Shown here: piece after piece, positions 27,587 through 35,533 of the stretch
Numbering within the stretch: the stretch's first letter is position 1
Layout: every line of letters starts with the position of its first letter
Source of the DNA: Limnohabitans kasalickyi
Lineage (GTDB): Bacteria > Pseudomonadota > Gammaproteobacteria > Burkholderiales > Burkholderiaceae_C
DNA length: 64,000 nucleotides
Direction of reading: 5' to 3'
Assembly: GCA_965234325.1 (NCBI GenBank)
Contig: OZ248416.1
Location: 62,001 to 126,000 of the forward strand
Made by a program: the position numbers and the translations under genes
The notes under the pieces: generated by a model
The model's database searches: none
What the model was told of the DNA's origin: nothing
Seen by the model: the letters and a program-made list of their open reading frames with translations, nothing else

Positions 27587-29026
27587 TCACGCCAAGGCTG
27601 CAAGCAGCTTGGCGTGAATGCCACCAAACCCCCCATTGCTCATGCACAACACATGGTCGCCTGCTTGCGCTGCTGCTACGAGCTGTGTAATGACTTGTTC
27701 CACCGATCCAGCCACCGACGCTCGCGCACCCATGGGCGACAAAGCGTCGACCGCATCCCAGTCCAAACCACCTGAGTGACAAAACGCGAGGTCTGCGTCT
27801 TCCAAACTCCACGGCAGTTGCGACTTCATCGTGCCCAGTTTCATGGTGTTGCTGCGTGGCTCAAATACGGCCAAGATGCGCGCATTCGGGCCCACTTTGC
27901 GACGCAGGCCGTCGACGGTGGTGCGAATGGCGGTGGGGTGATGGGCGAAGTCGTCGTACACCGTGATGGCGCCGCCGGCACGCGCCACCGTGCCACGCAC
28001 TTCCATGCGGCGACGCACATTTTGAAATTCGCTCAACGAGGCCGAGGCTTGCGCAGGCGACACACCTAAATGTTCTGCGGCGGCAATGGCCGCTAAGGCA
28101 TTGAGTTGGTTGTGCACGCCGGTGATGTCCCATTGCACGCGGCCTACTTCTAGGCCTTGGTGCAGCACAGCAAAGTTGTCGGGCTCGCCTTGTATAGACC
28201 AGCCGTCGGGACCCGAGGCGTTGGCGCTTACGCCAAATTTGGCCACGCCGCTCCAGCAGCCTTGGTCCAGCACGCGTTGCAGACTGTCTTCATCCGCGTT
28301 CACCACCACGCGGCCACTGCCGGGCACGGTGCGCACCAAGTGGTGGAACTGGCGCTCGATGGCGGCGAGGTTATCAAAGATATCGGCATGGTCGAACTCG
28401 AGGTTGTTCAAAATCGCCGTGCGGGGGTGGTAGTGCACAAACTTGCTGCGTTTGTCAAAGAAGGCGGTGTCGTATTCGTCGGCTTCAATCACGAAGGGAG
28501 TGCGTTTGTGGGCGGATACGTCGGCTTCTGAGCTCAAACGGCCCAAACGTGCTGACACGCCAAAGTTCATGGGCACACCGCCCACCAAGAAGCCTGGCTC
28601 TAACCCCGCGGCTTGCAAGATCCAAGCGAGCATGGACGTGGTGGTGGTTTTGCCATGTGTACCCGCTACGGCCAGTACATGGCGCGGTTGGCTGGGGTGG
28701 TGCAGCACATGTTCAGCCAGCCACTGCGGGCCGCTGGTGTAGGTGGCACCGCTTTCCAAAATGGCTTCCATCAGCGGAAATTTGGGGCTTCCATCGGCCA
28801 AGCGGGCACGCGAGACCACGTTGCCGACGACGTACACATCGGGATTCAGGCGCATTTGGTCAGCGTCAAAGCCTTCGATCAGCTCAATGCCGAGGCTGCG
28901 CAGCTGGTCGCTCATGGGCGGATAGACGCCCGCGTCGCAACCTGTCACCTTGTGGCCTGCTTCACGCGCCAACGCTGCCAGTCCACCCATGAACGTGCCG
29001 CAAATTCCCAGAATATGTATGTGCAT
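27587..29026 (-). CDS. mpl: UDP-MurNAc:L-Ala-gamma-D-Glu-meso-DAP ligase Mpl
   Basis: A 479-residue Mur ligase of the peptidoglycan recycling pathway. It reattaches recovered tripeptide (L-Ala-D-Glu-meso-DAP) to UDP-MurNAc. The N terminus MHIHILGICGTFMGGLAALAREAGH is the diagnostic Mpl start (CGTFMG in place of the MurC GGAGMSG). The P loop AGTHGKTTTTSM and a C-terminal DFAHHPTAI follow. AmpD, another recycling enzyme, is encoded at 40140. The gene is divergent from the nucleotidyltransferase-like gene at 29099. Confidence 0.95.
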   Translation of the reverse strand: MHIHILGICGTFMGGLAALAREAGHKVTGCDAGVYPPMSDQLRSLGIELIEGFDADQMRLNPDVYVVGNVVSRARLADGSPKFPLMEAILESGATYTSGPQWLAEHVLHHPSQPRHVLAVAGTHGKTTTTSMLAWILQAAGLEPGFLVGGVPMNFGVSARLGRLSSEADVSAHKRTPFVIEADEYDTAFFDKRSKFVHYHPRTAILNNLEFDHADIFDNLAAIERQFHHLVRTVPGSGRVVVNADEDSLQRVLDQGCWSGVAKFGVSANASGPDGWSIQGEPDNFAVLHQGLEVGRVQWDITGVHNQLNALAAIAAAEHLGVSPAQASASLSEFQNVRRRMEVRGTVARAGGAITVYDDFAHHPTAIRTTVDGLRRKVGPNARILAVFEPRSNTMKLGTMKSQLPWSLEDADLAFCHSGGLDWDAVDALSPMGARASVAGSVEQVITQLVAAAQAGDHVLCMSNGGFGGIHAKLLAALA

Positions 29027-29098
29027 GCCCTGATTTTAGGTGGGTGTTCCTATCGATTTCGAGACCGTTCGTCGGGGCTTGGCGCGACAATGTGGCCT

Positions 29099-29689
29099 AT
29101 GAATACGGTTCAAGAAGAAATTGCGGCCACAGCGGCGAGCATGGTGGTGGAAGAAGGCTTGGAGTACGGCGCTGCCAAGCGTCGTGCTGTGAAGCAGCTG
29201 GGCCTGAATGGTCGTGCGCCGTTGCCGAATAACGACCAAGTGGAAGACGCTGTGCGTGAGTACATCGACTTGTTTTGCGCGGATACGCAACCTGCGCAGC
29301 TGTTGGCACTTCGTCAGTTGGCGGTGGTGTGGATGAACCGTTTGACTGAATTTCGCCCGCATTTGGGCGGTGCGGTGTGGCGTGGTACCGCCACGGACTT
29401 GTCGGACATTTACCTGCAGTTGTTTTGTGATGACCCCAAATCAGCCGAAATCAAGCTGATTGACCACCAAGTCCGCTATGAAGTGAGTACGGTGCAAGGC
29501 TTTCAAGGTGAGGCGGTGGACGCCTTGAGCTTGGTGTGCGTTTGTCCGGGTCTGACCCAAAAAGTTTTGGTGCACCTGATGATTTATGACCATGACGATC
29601 TGCGAGGTGCCTTGAAGCCCGATGCCCAAGGTCGGACTCAGCGTGGCAATTTAGCGGCATTAGAACGATTGATGAAGGAAGAACTATGA
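29099..29689 (+). CDS. Nucleotidyltransferase-like conserved protein of unknown function
   Basis: A 196-residue soluble protein. The segment GGAVWRGTATDLSDIYLQLFCDD resembles the GS...SD-x-D/L core of nucleotidyltransferase-fold proteins, but the usual second acidic residue after SDI is Tyr and then Leu. Activity is therefore uncertain. The N terminus (about 1-45) is helical, with EEGLEYGAAKRRAVKQLGL. It is divergent from mpl with a 72-base gap and overlaps the TlpA gene by 4 bases. An alternative ATG at 29090 adds three residues and has a slightly better-placed GGGG. The gene is real by codon use and operon fit, but I cannot assign a function. Confidence 0.8.
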   Translation: MNTVQEEIAATAASMVVEEGLEYGAAKRRAVKQLGLNGRAPLPNNDQVEDAVREYIDLFCADTQPAQLLALRQLAVVWMNRLTEFRPHLGGAVWRGTATDLSDIYLQLFCDDPKSAEIKLIDHQVRYEVSTVQGFQGEAVDALSLVCVCPGLTQKVLVHLMIYDHDDLRGALKPDAQGRTQRGNLAALERLMKEEL

Positions 29690-30213
29690 CGATATCAACA
29701 TCGCGTCGCAATTGGCTGTATGCCGGTGTGGCTGCTTTGGCAGGTTTGGCGGGTGCCGGCTTTGCCTGGCGGCGTCATGCGGTGACGGATATCCCGAATG
29801 AGGCTTTGGCGGCCCTTTGGGCCTCCGAATTTGAGTCGCCCAGCGGAGAGGTTTTGCGATTGGCTGATCTAAAGGGTAAACCCTTGGTGTTGAATTTCTG
29901 GGCCACGTGGTGTCCGCCTTGTGTCGAGGAAATGCCGTTAATCGATGCCTTTTACCGTCAAAATTCATCAAAAGGCTGGCAAGTGATAGGTTTGGCCATT
30001 GACCAGCCCAGCCGCGTGAGGCAGTTTTTGTCACAACATCCGGTCTCATACGCCATTGGTCTGGCTGGGTTGAATGGCACCGAGCTGGGTAAATTGCTTG
30101 GAAATACCCAAGGCGGCCTCCCATTCACAGTGGTTTTGGATGCGCAAGGTCAGCTCAAACAGCAGAAATTGGGGAAATTGTCTGAAGATGATGTGAAGCT
30201 TTGGGCGTCGTGA
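29686..30213 (+). CDS. TlpA-family thiol:disulfide oxidoreductase
   Basis: A 175-residue membrane-anchored or exported thioredoxin-fold protein. It has a positively charged N terminus and a hydrophobic segment (about 11-27). The redox motif C76-P-P-C79 in LNFWATWCPPCVEEMP is typical of TlpA/ResA reductases, which act outside the cytoplasm in cytochrome c maturation or thiol homeostasis. A C-terminal GGLPFTVVLDAQG supplies the cis-Pro loop. It overlaps the preceding gene by 4 bases. A CcsA-like protein that could be a partner is encoded far away at 40967, so no link is claimed. Confidence 0.92.
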   Translation: MTISTSRRNWLYAGVAALAGLAGAGFAWRRHAVTDIPNEALAALWASEFESPSGEVLRLADLKGKPLVLNFWATWCPPCVEEMPLIDAFYRQNSSKGWQVIGLAIDQPSRVRQFLSQHPVSYAIGLAGLNGTELGKLLGNTQGGLPFTVVLDAQGQLKQQKLGKLSEDDVKLWAS

Positions 30214-30256
30214 CGGGAATTCCTGAGAATGGATTTGCAATTTGGTGTAAATTAGG

Positions 30257-30279
30257 CACTTATTTACAACAAATAAGGT
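30257..30279 (+). promoter_or_regulatory. Inverted repeat overlapping the accB ribosome-binding region
   Basis: CTTATTT (30259-30265) and AAATAAG (30271-30277) form a perfect 7-bp repeat around ACAAC, extended by CAC and GTG with one unpaired base. The right arm runs into AAGG, the likely ribosome site of accB (ATG at 30286). Folding in mRNA could hide it; as DNA it could be an operator. Confidence 0.4.
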
Positions 30280-30285
30280 GTAGTT

Positions 30286-30744
30286 ATGGATTTGCGAAAA
30301 CTCAAGACGTTGATTGACCTGGTCTCCGACTCCAATGTGTCTGAACTCGAAATTACCGAGGCTGAAGGCAAGGTTCGCATCGTCAAGAGTGCGCCAGCGC
30401 CGATGGCGATGGTCACGCAAACGATGAACGCACCTGTCGCTGCAGCGCCTGCTCCTGTGGCTGCACCTGTCGCCGCACCTGCTGTTGCTGTGGTTGAAGC
30501 GGTTCCTGCAGGTCACACCGTGAAGTCACCCATGGTGGGCACGTTCTACCGCTCGTCTAGCCCCGGTGCCAAGAGCTTTGTTGAAATTGGCAGCCAAGTC
30601 AAAGAAGGCGACACCATCTGCATCATTGAAGCCATGAAGATCTTGAACGAGATCGAAGCAGACAAGTCCGGCACCATCACCCAAATCTTGGCCGAAAATG
30701 GTCAGGCAGTTGAATACGGCGCGCCCTTGTTCATCATTGAATAA
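30286..30744 (+). CDS. accB: Biotin carboxyl carrier protein of acetyl-CoA carboxylase
   Basis: A 152-residue carrier subunit. An N-terminal helical segment (about 1-35) is followed by an Ala/Pro-rich flexible linker (about 36-75). The C-terminal biotinyl domain has the E-A116-M117-K118 motif, where K118 is the lysine biotinylated by BirA. It carries carboxybiotin between AccC and the AccAD carboxyltransferase in the first step of fatty acid synthesis. accC follows 12 bases downstream, the standard accBC operon. Confidence 0.96.
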   Translation: MDLRKLKTLIDLVSDSNVSELEITEAEGKVRIVKSAPAPMAMVTQTMNAPVAAAPAPVAAPVAAPAVAVVEAVPAGHTVKSPMVGTFYRSSSPGAKSFVEIGSQVKEGDTICIIEAMKILNEIEADKSGTITQILAENGQAVEYGAPLFIIE

Positions 30745-30756
30745 GGGGTTCACACC

Positions 30757-32106
30757 ATGTTCAAGAAAATTCTGATCGCCAATCGCGGCGAGATTGCACT
30801 TCGCATTCAGCGCGCGTGTCGCGAGCTGGGTGTGAAAGCGGTGATGGTGTATTCCGAGGCCGATCGTGACGCGAAATACGTCAAATTAGCCGACGAAGCG
30901 GTGTGTATTGGCCCTGCGGCATCCGCTCAGAGCTACCTCAACATGCCGGCCATCATTGCGGCGGCTGAGGTGACCGACTCTGAGGCCATCCATCCAGGTT
31001 ACGGTTTTTTGAGTGAAAACGCCGACTTCGCCGAACGCGTTGAGAAAAGCGGTTTCCAATTCATCGGCCCGACTGCTGAATCGATCCGCATCATGGGCGA
31101 TAAGGTGTCGGCCAAGCAAGCCATGATCCGTGCGGGTGTGCCTTGTGTGCCAGGCTCGGAAGGTGAATTGCCAGACGATCCTGCGCAAATCCGTCGCATT
31201 GCCAAAAGCGTGGGCTATCCCGTGATCATCAAAGCCGCTGGCGGCGGCGGCGGTCGCGGCATGCGCGTGGTGCACACCGAAGCTGCGTTGGTCAACGCGG
31301 TAGCCATGACCAAGGCTGAAGCGGGCACCGCCTTTGGCAACCCCGCTGTGTACATGGAGAAGTTCCTCCAGAACCCACGCCACATTGAAATTCAAATCTT
31401 GGCCGACAAGTTCAAGAATGCTGTTTATTTGGGTGAGCGTGATTGCTCAATGCAGCGCCGTCACCAAAAAGTGATCGAGGAAGCGCCTGCACCTGGTATT
31501 CCCCGCAAATTGATTGAGAAGATCGGCGAGCGTTGCGCAGCGGCGTGTAAAAAGATTGGCTATCGCGGCGCAGGCACGTTCGAGTTCTTGTTTGAAAACG
31601 GCGAGTTTTATTTCATTGAAATGAACACCCGTGTGCAAGTGGAGCACCCTGTGACCGAGTACATCACGGGCGTGGACATCGTGAAAACGCAAATCATGGT
31701 GGCTGCAGGCTTGAAGTTGCCGTTCACGCAGCGTGATATTCACGTGCGTGGCCACTCGATTGAGTGCCGTATCAACGCAGAAGACCCATTCAAGTTCATT
31801 CCTTCACCTGGCCGTATCACCATGTGGCATGCGCCCGGTGGTCCCGGTGTTCGCGTGGACACGCACATCTACACCAACTACTTTGTGCCACCGAACTACG
31901 ACTCGATGATTGGCAAGATCATTGTGCACGGCGATACCCGTGACGAGGCTTTGGCACGCATGCGCACGGCGCTGAATGAAACTTTGGTCGAAGGCATCAA
32001 CACCAACATCCCGTTGCATCGTGAGTTGATGGTGGATGCCAAGTTCATGGCGGGCGGTACCAACATCCACTACTTGGAAGAGTGGCTTGCCGCTCACAAG
32101 CGTTGA
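30757..32106 (+). CDS. accC: Biotin carboxylase subunit of acetyl-CoA carboxylase
   Basis: A 449-residue ATP-grasp enzyme that carboxylates the biotin on AccB. It begins MFKKILIANRGEIALRIQRAC. It also has the glycine-rich ATP-binding loop KAAGGGGGRGMRVV, the EMNTRVQVEHPVTE active-site segment, and a biotin carboxylase C domain. Length is exactly typical. Its stop shares a base with the prmA start (TGATG), so prmA is coupled to it. Confidence 0.97.
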   Translation: MFKKILIANRGEIALRIQRACRELGVKAVMVYSEADRDAKYVKLADEAVCIGPAASAQSYLNMPAIIAAAEVTDSEAIHPGYGFLSENADFAERVEKSGFQFIGPTAESIRIMGDKVSAKQAMIRAGVPCVPGSEGELPDDPAQIRRIAKSVGYPVIIKAAGGGGGRGMRVVHTEAALVNAVAMTKAEAGTAFGNPAVYMEKFLQNPRHIEIQILADKFKNAVYLGERDCSMQRRHQKVIEEAPAPGIPRKLIEKIGERCAAACKKIGYRGAGTFEFLFENGEFYFIEMNTRVQVEHPVTEYITGVDIVKTQIMVAAGLKLPFTQRDIHVRGHSIECRINAEDPFKFIPSPGRITMWHAPGGPGVRVDTHIYTNYFVPPNYDSMIGKIIVHGDTRDEALARMRTALNETLVEGINTNIPLHRELMVDAKFMAGGTNIHYLEEWLAAHKR

Positions 32107-32987
32107 TGTTTGAGTTGCGACTGATGTGCCCTGAAGAGGGCGTGGAAGCCGTCAGCGATGCGCTGGACGCCTTGGACGCGTTGAGTGTGTCGGTGGAAGA
32201 TGCCGATGCACAAACCGACGCTGAGCAAGCCTTGTTTGGCGAGCCCGGGATGCCACCGCCCAAAGGCGGTTGGAAGCGTTCGCGTATCGTGGCCTTGTTT
32301 GCCGAGCAAACAGCGGCGCAAGACGCGGCGCGTTTGCTGGTCTTGCAAGACTTCTTTCAGGGTTCTGAGGTGTTGGGCATCCAAGCAGTGGCGGATCAAG
32401 ATTGGGTGCGTTTGACGCAGTCGCAATTCGCCCCCGTTGAGATCACGCCTGAGTTTTGGATTGTCCCTACATGGCATGAGCCACCTGCACAAGCCCAGAG
32501 AGTGATTCGCCTTGACCCCGGTTTGGCGTTTGGCACCGGCACCCACCCCACCACGCGCATGTGTTTGCGCTGGATTGCCACCCACGATGTGGCCCAGCAA
32601 CGCGTGCTTGACTACGGCTGTGGCTCAGGCATCTTGGCGATTGGCGCAGCGTTACATGGCGCGACGTCGGTCGATGCGGTGGACATTGACGATGCCGCCG
32701 TGACCGCGACCACCTTGAATGCAGACGCGAACAACGTGCGCTTGAATGCGGGTTTGCCTGATCAAGCGTCGGGTATGTATCAAACTGTATTGGCCAACAT
32801 CTTGGCTACGCCATTGAAAGTGCTGGCGCCGCTGCTGTGCAAGCACGTGGCTGCTGGTGGTCATTTGGTGCTGGCTGGCATTTTGGAGCGTCAAGCGCAA
32901 GAGCTGAAAGATGCTTATGCACCTTACTGCGTGTTGCAAGTGAGTGATCAAGAAGACGGTTGGATTTTGATGACCGCCAAACTCTGA
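32106..32987 (+). CDS. prmA: Ribosomal protein L11 methyltransferase PrmA
   Basis: A 293-residue SAM-dependent methyltransferase that trimethylates several amino groups of ribosomal protein L11. An N-terminal substrate-recognition domain precedes the linker segment LDPGLAFGTGTHPTTR, highly characteristic of PrmA, and the SAM motif VLDYGCGSGILAIGA. The ATG at 32106 overlaps the accC stop by one base. The in-frame ATG at 32082 would start inside accC and adds eight unrelated residues. The accBC-prmA order is common in beta- and gammaproteobacteria. Confidence 0.95.
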   Translation: MFELRLMCPEEGVEAVSDALDALDALSVSVEDADAQTDAEQALFGEPGMPPPKGGWKRSRIVALFAEQTAAQDAARLLVLQDFFQGSEVLGIQAVADQDWVRLTQSQFAPVEITPEFWIVPTWHEPPAQAQRVIRLDPGLAFGTGTHPTTRMCLRWIATHDVAQQRVLDYGCGSGILAIGAALHGATSVDAVDIDDAAVTATTLNADANNVRLNAGLPDQASGMYQTVLANILATPLKVLAPLLCKHVAAGGHLVLAGILERQAQELKDAYAPYCVLQVSDQEDGWILMTAKL

Positions 32988-32995
32988 CGTTTGCA

Positions 32996-33736
32996 ATGCA
33001 AATCACGCACTGCCCCACATGTGCCACTTCTTTTCAAGTCACGCCCGATCAGCTCAGGCAGGCTGACGGGTGGGTGCGGTGTGGGCGTTGCGAGTACGTG
33101 TTTGAAGCCTTACTCCATCTGACACCGCCTGCTGCTATCAGCGACGCGAGCTCACTTGCCGCCTTGTTTGCAGAGTTGGATTTGCCATTGCCGACGCCTG
33201 AGGCCAAGACAACAGCCCTGCCGGAGATGGCGCCCGCACCCGAACCTGCGCCCGCATCAGCGCCTGTGCCTCGCTGGCGAGGACTGTGGCTGTTTGCATG
33301 TGTGAGCTTGCTGCTGCTGTTGATGGCGCAATCGGCATGGGTGGGGCGTCATGTGTTGTTCGCGCAAGTTCCCGCGTTGCGCCCCGCTTTGCTGGCGGCC
33401 TGTGAACCATTCCAATGTGAAGTCACTTGGCCGCGAGCGCCCGATGCGGTGTTGATTGAAAGCAGCCAATTCAGTGAGGCGCCGGGAGGTGGTTATGCCG
33501 TGGACTTGCACTTGAAAAACACAGAGAGCTATCCCGTGGCCACGCCTGCTTTGGAGCTCACTTTGTTGGATTTGCAAGACCAAGTGGTGGTGCGGCGTGT
33601 GTTCAAGCAAGATGAGCTGGGTTTGGAAGATCACCTGTTGGCGCTGCGAGAGGTTCGTGTCCACCTACATTTTGATTTAGAAGCCGGCGCCAGTCAGCGC
33701 ACCGTGGGCTTTCGCGCCTTGGTTTTTTATCCGTAA
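32996..33736 (+). CDS. Zinc-ribbon and DUF3426 membrane protein
   Basis: A 246-residue protein. It has an N-terminal MJ0042-type zinc ribbon with Cys6, Cys9, Cys29 and Cys32, then an Ala/Pro-rich linker (about 62-92). One membrane helix (about 97-116) and a C-terminal DUF3426 domain (about 130-246) follow, the latter containing the YPVATPALELTLLD segment. Proteins of this architecture commonly follow prmA in Burkholderiales; their function is not established. The ATG at 32996 lies 8 bases after prmA and starts the ribbon directly. Confidence 0.88.
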   Translation: MQITHCPTCATSFQVTPDQLRQADGWVRCGRCEYVFEALLHLTPPAAISDASSLAALFAELDLPLPTPEAKTTALPEMAPAPEPAPASAPVPRWRGLWLFACVSLLLLLMAQSAWVGRHVLFAQVPALRPALLAACEPFQCEVTWPRAPDAVLIESSQFSEAPGGGYAVDLHLKNTESYPVATPALELTLLDLQDQVVVRRVFKQDELGLEDHLLALREVRVHLHFDLEAGASQRTVGFRALVFYP

Positions 33737-33746
33737 GAAGGTCAGC

Positions 33747-34640
33747 ATGGCTTCTTTGATTTGTGGGTCATTGGCATTTGACTCCATCATGACCTTTGAA
33801 GGTCGATTTGCTGAACAAATCTTGCCCGATCAGCTGCACATCTTGAATGTGTCTTTTTTGGTACCCGCTTTGCGTCGCGACTTTGGGGGGTGCGCTGGCA
33901 ATATTGCCTACAGCCTGAAGATGCTGGGTGGTCATCCCCTGCCTATGGCGACGCTGGGCTCTGACGGTGCCGATTACTTGAAACGTTTAACGAGCTTGGG
34001 TATTTCGACTGAGTTTGTGCGCCAAGTGGAAGACACGTACACCGCGCAAGCCATGATCATGACCGATCGGGACAATAACCAAATCACGGCATTTCACCCG
34101 GGCGCCATGATGCAAGCGGACGCTCTGCGCATTGAAAAGCGCGCCGACATCAAGTTGGGCATCATTTCTCCAGACGGTCGTGATGCCATGTTGCTACACG
34201 CGGACCAGTTCAAGGCCGCAGACATCCCATTTGTCTTTGATCCCGGCCAAGGTTTGCCGATGTTTGATGGGGCTGAGCTCGCAGGTTTCATCGACCAAGC
34301 GACATGGGTCACCGTGAATGACTACGAAGGCAAGATGCTCAGCGACCGCACAGGTTTAACCCATGCCGATATTTCTCGCCGTGTCGATGGTTTGATCGTG
34401 ACCCTAGGCGCGCAGGGTTGCGAGGTTTGGGTGGATGGTGAGAAAACGGTTGTGCCACCCGTTAAGGCGCTGGCGGTGGTCGATCCGACGGGTTGTGGTG
34501 ATGCTTGGCGTGGCGCTTTGTTGTTTGGCTTGGAGCAAGGCTGGTCTTTGGCTCGGTGCGCAGCGTTGGGCAACCACGTTGGCGCCTTGAAAATTGCGCA
34601 ACGTGGCCCACAAAATTACAGCGTAGAAGTTTTGAGTTGA
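33747..34640 (+). CDS. PfkB-family carbohydrate/nucleoside kinase
   Basis: A 297-residue ribokinase-fold kinase. PfkB signature 1 appears as FGGCAGNIAYSLKMLGG, and signature 2 as VDPTGCGDAWRGALLFG, with the GCGD anion hole and catalytic Asp. The substrate is not certain. The N terminus SLICGSLAFDSIMTFEGRF and absence of sugar-specific context resemble adenosine/nucleoside-type members, but this is inference. It lies 10 bases after the DUF3426 gene and is the last gene of this + strand run, facing the histone-like gene. Confidence 0.85.
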   Translation: MASLICGSLAFDSIMTFEGRFAEQILPDQLHILNVSFLVPALRRDFGGCAGNIAYSLKMLGGHPLPMATLGSDGADYLKRLTSLGISTEFVRQVEDTYTAQAMIMTDRDNNQITAFHPGAMMQADALRIEKRADIKLGIISPDGRDAMLLHADQFKAADIPFVFDPGQGLPMFDGAELAGFIDQATWVTVNDYEGKMLSDRTGLTHADISRRVDGLIVTLGAQGCEVWVDGEKTVVPPVKALAVVDPTGCGDAWRGALLFGLEQGWSLARCAALGNHVGALKIAQRGPQNYSVEVLS

Positions 34641-34683
34641 GAAACATCAGGCATAAGCACCGGCTCCATACGCCATAAGAAAA

Positions 34684-34711
34684 AGCCCGAGACCTTGCGG
34701 TGTCGGGCTTG
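34684..34711 (-). terminator. Rho-independent terminator of the histone-like gene
   Basis: AAGCCCGA and TCGGGCTT form a perfect 8-bp stem, with ACC/GGT pairing inside. The A run at 34681-34685 becomes a U run on the minus strand, so it serves the minus-strand histone-like gene ending at 34748. It may also stop plus-strand transcription from the kinase less efficiently. Confidence 0.75.
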
Positions 34712-34747
34712 AGATGACGGTCAAACCGTCGCCAGAGATCTGAATGA

Positions 34748-35344
34748 TCAGGGCTTGCTGGCTGTTGGAAAAGGCCAAGCAGCTTGCGGGTTCAGCGTGG
34801 TCTGCGCAGGGGCAGCTTTCGCAGCTTTCTTAGGGGCAGGCTTTTTAGCAGCTTTCTTCGCGGCTGGTTTTTTAGCAGCAGGCTTTTTAGCGACAGCAGC
34901 CTTGGCTACTTTTTTCGCGGCAGGCTTGGCAGCTGGTTTAGCAGCAGGCTTGGCGGCTGCTTTTTTGGCGACTGGCTTAGCAGCAGCTTTTTTCGCTACT
35001 GGCTTGGCAGCTGGTTTAGCGGCAGGCTTGGCGGCTGCTTTTTTGGCGACTGGCTTAGCAGCAGCTTTTTTCGCTGCGGGCTTGGTAGCAGCTTTTTTGG
35101 CGACTGGCTTAGCAGCGGCTTTTTTAGCAACTGGCTTAGCAGCGACGGCTTTTTTAGCGGCTGGCTTAGCGGCAGCAACTTTCTTAGCAGCTGGCTTTGC
35201 AGCGACGGCTTTTTTAGCGGCTGGTTTTGCAGCTGATTTAGCTACTGGTTTAGCAGCAGCTACTTTCTTAGCGACGGGCTTGGAAGCCGCGACAGCTTTC
35301 TTTGCGGGGGCCTTTTTAGCGGCCGGTTTTTTTGCAGTTGCCAT
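34748..35344 (-). CDS. Histone H1-like (HctB/AlkP-type) Lys/Ala/Pro-rich DNA-binding protein
   Basis: A 198-residue protein made almost entirely of Ala, Lys, Pro and Val in repeats such as AKKAAAKPVAKKAAAKPA. This is the composition of eukaryotic H1 tails and of bacterial H1-like nucleoid proteins in Burkholderiales. It is expected to be unstructured and strongly basic, and to bind DNA without sequence specificity. The repeats are tandem at the DNA level, so copy number may vary between strains. A good ribosome site (TAGGAGA) precedes the ATG. A long ORF on the opposite strand is a by-product of the repeat composition. Confidence 0.85.
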   Translation of the reverse strand: MATAKKPAAKKAPAKKAVAASKPVAKKVAAAKPVAKSAAKPAAKKAVAAKPAAKKVAAAKPAAKKAVAAKPVAKKAAAKPVAKKAATKPAAKKAAAKPVAKKAAAKPAAKPAAKPVAKKAAAKPVAKKAAAKPAAKPAAKPAAKKVAKAAVAKKPAAKKPAAKKAAKKPAPKKAAKAAPAQTTLNPQAAWPFPTASKP

Positions 35345-35533
35345 TTATGTTCTCCTAGATCGGATTTAGATCATTGGGTGAAAACACTTCGCACTTGTTT
35401 TGTGTGCAAAGCGATTCATGGCGCTGGACCCGGGTCCAACCCCATGAACACGGTGTGTCCACCACAACGTCACGATCACGGACGTTTTGAACTGTGGCAG
35501 ACAAATTAGGTGACATGTGTATCGTGAATCAAC
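35345..35533 (-). promoter_or_regulatory. Gap between nrdB and the histone-like gene
   Basis: This holds the upstream region of the minus-strand histone-like gene. A perfect 14-bp palindrome, TGGACCCGGGTCCA, lies at 35425-35438; it could be an operator or part of an nrdB 3' hairpin, but has no T run. No convincing promoter hexamers were recognised. Confidence 0.3.

Noticed and set aside
34980..35240. CRISPR-like direct repeats
   Set aside because: The repeats are in frame and code for Lys/Ala/Pro units of a histone H1-like protein; there are no unique spacers and no cas genes.
34755..35369. Plus-strand ORF of 204 codons, hydrophobic Ala/Gly/Phe/Leu-rich, opposite the histone-like gene
   Set aside because: It mirrors the AAK/KPA repeats read in reverse, so the apparent membrane-protein pattern is an artefact of the repeat.
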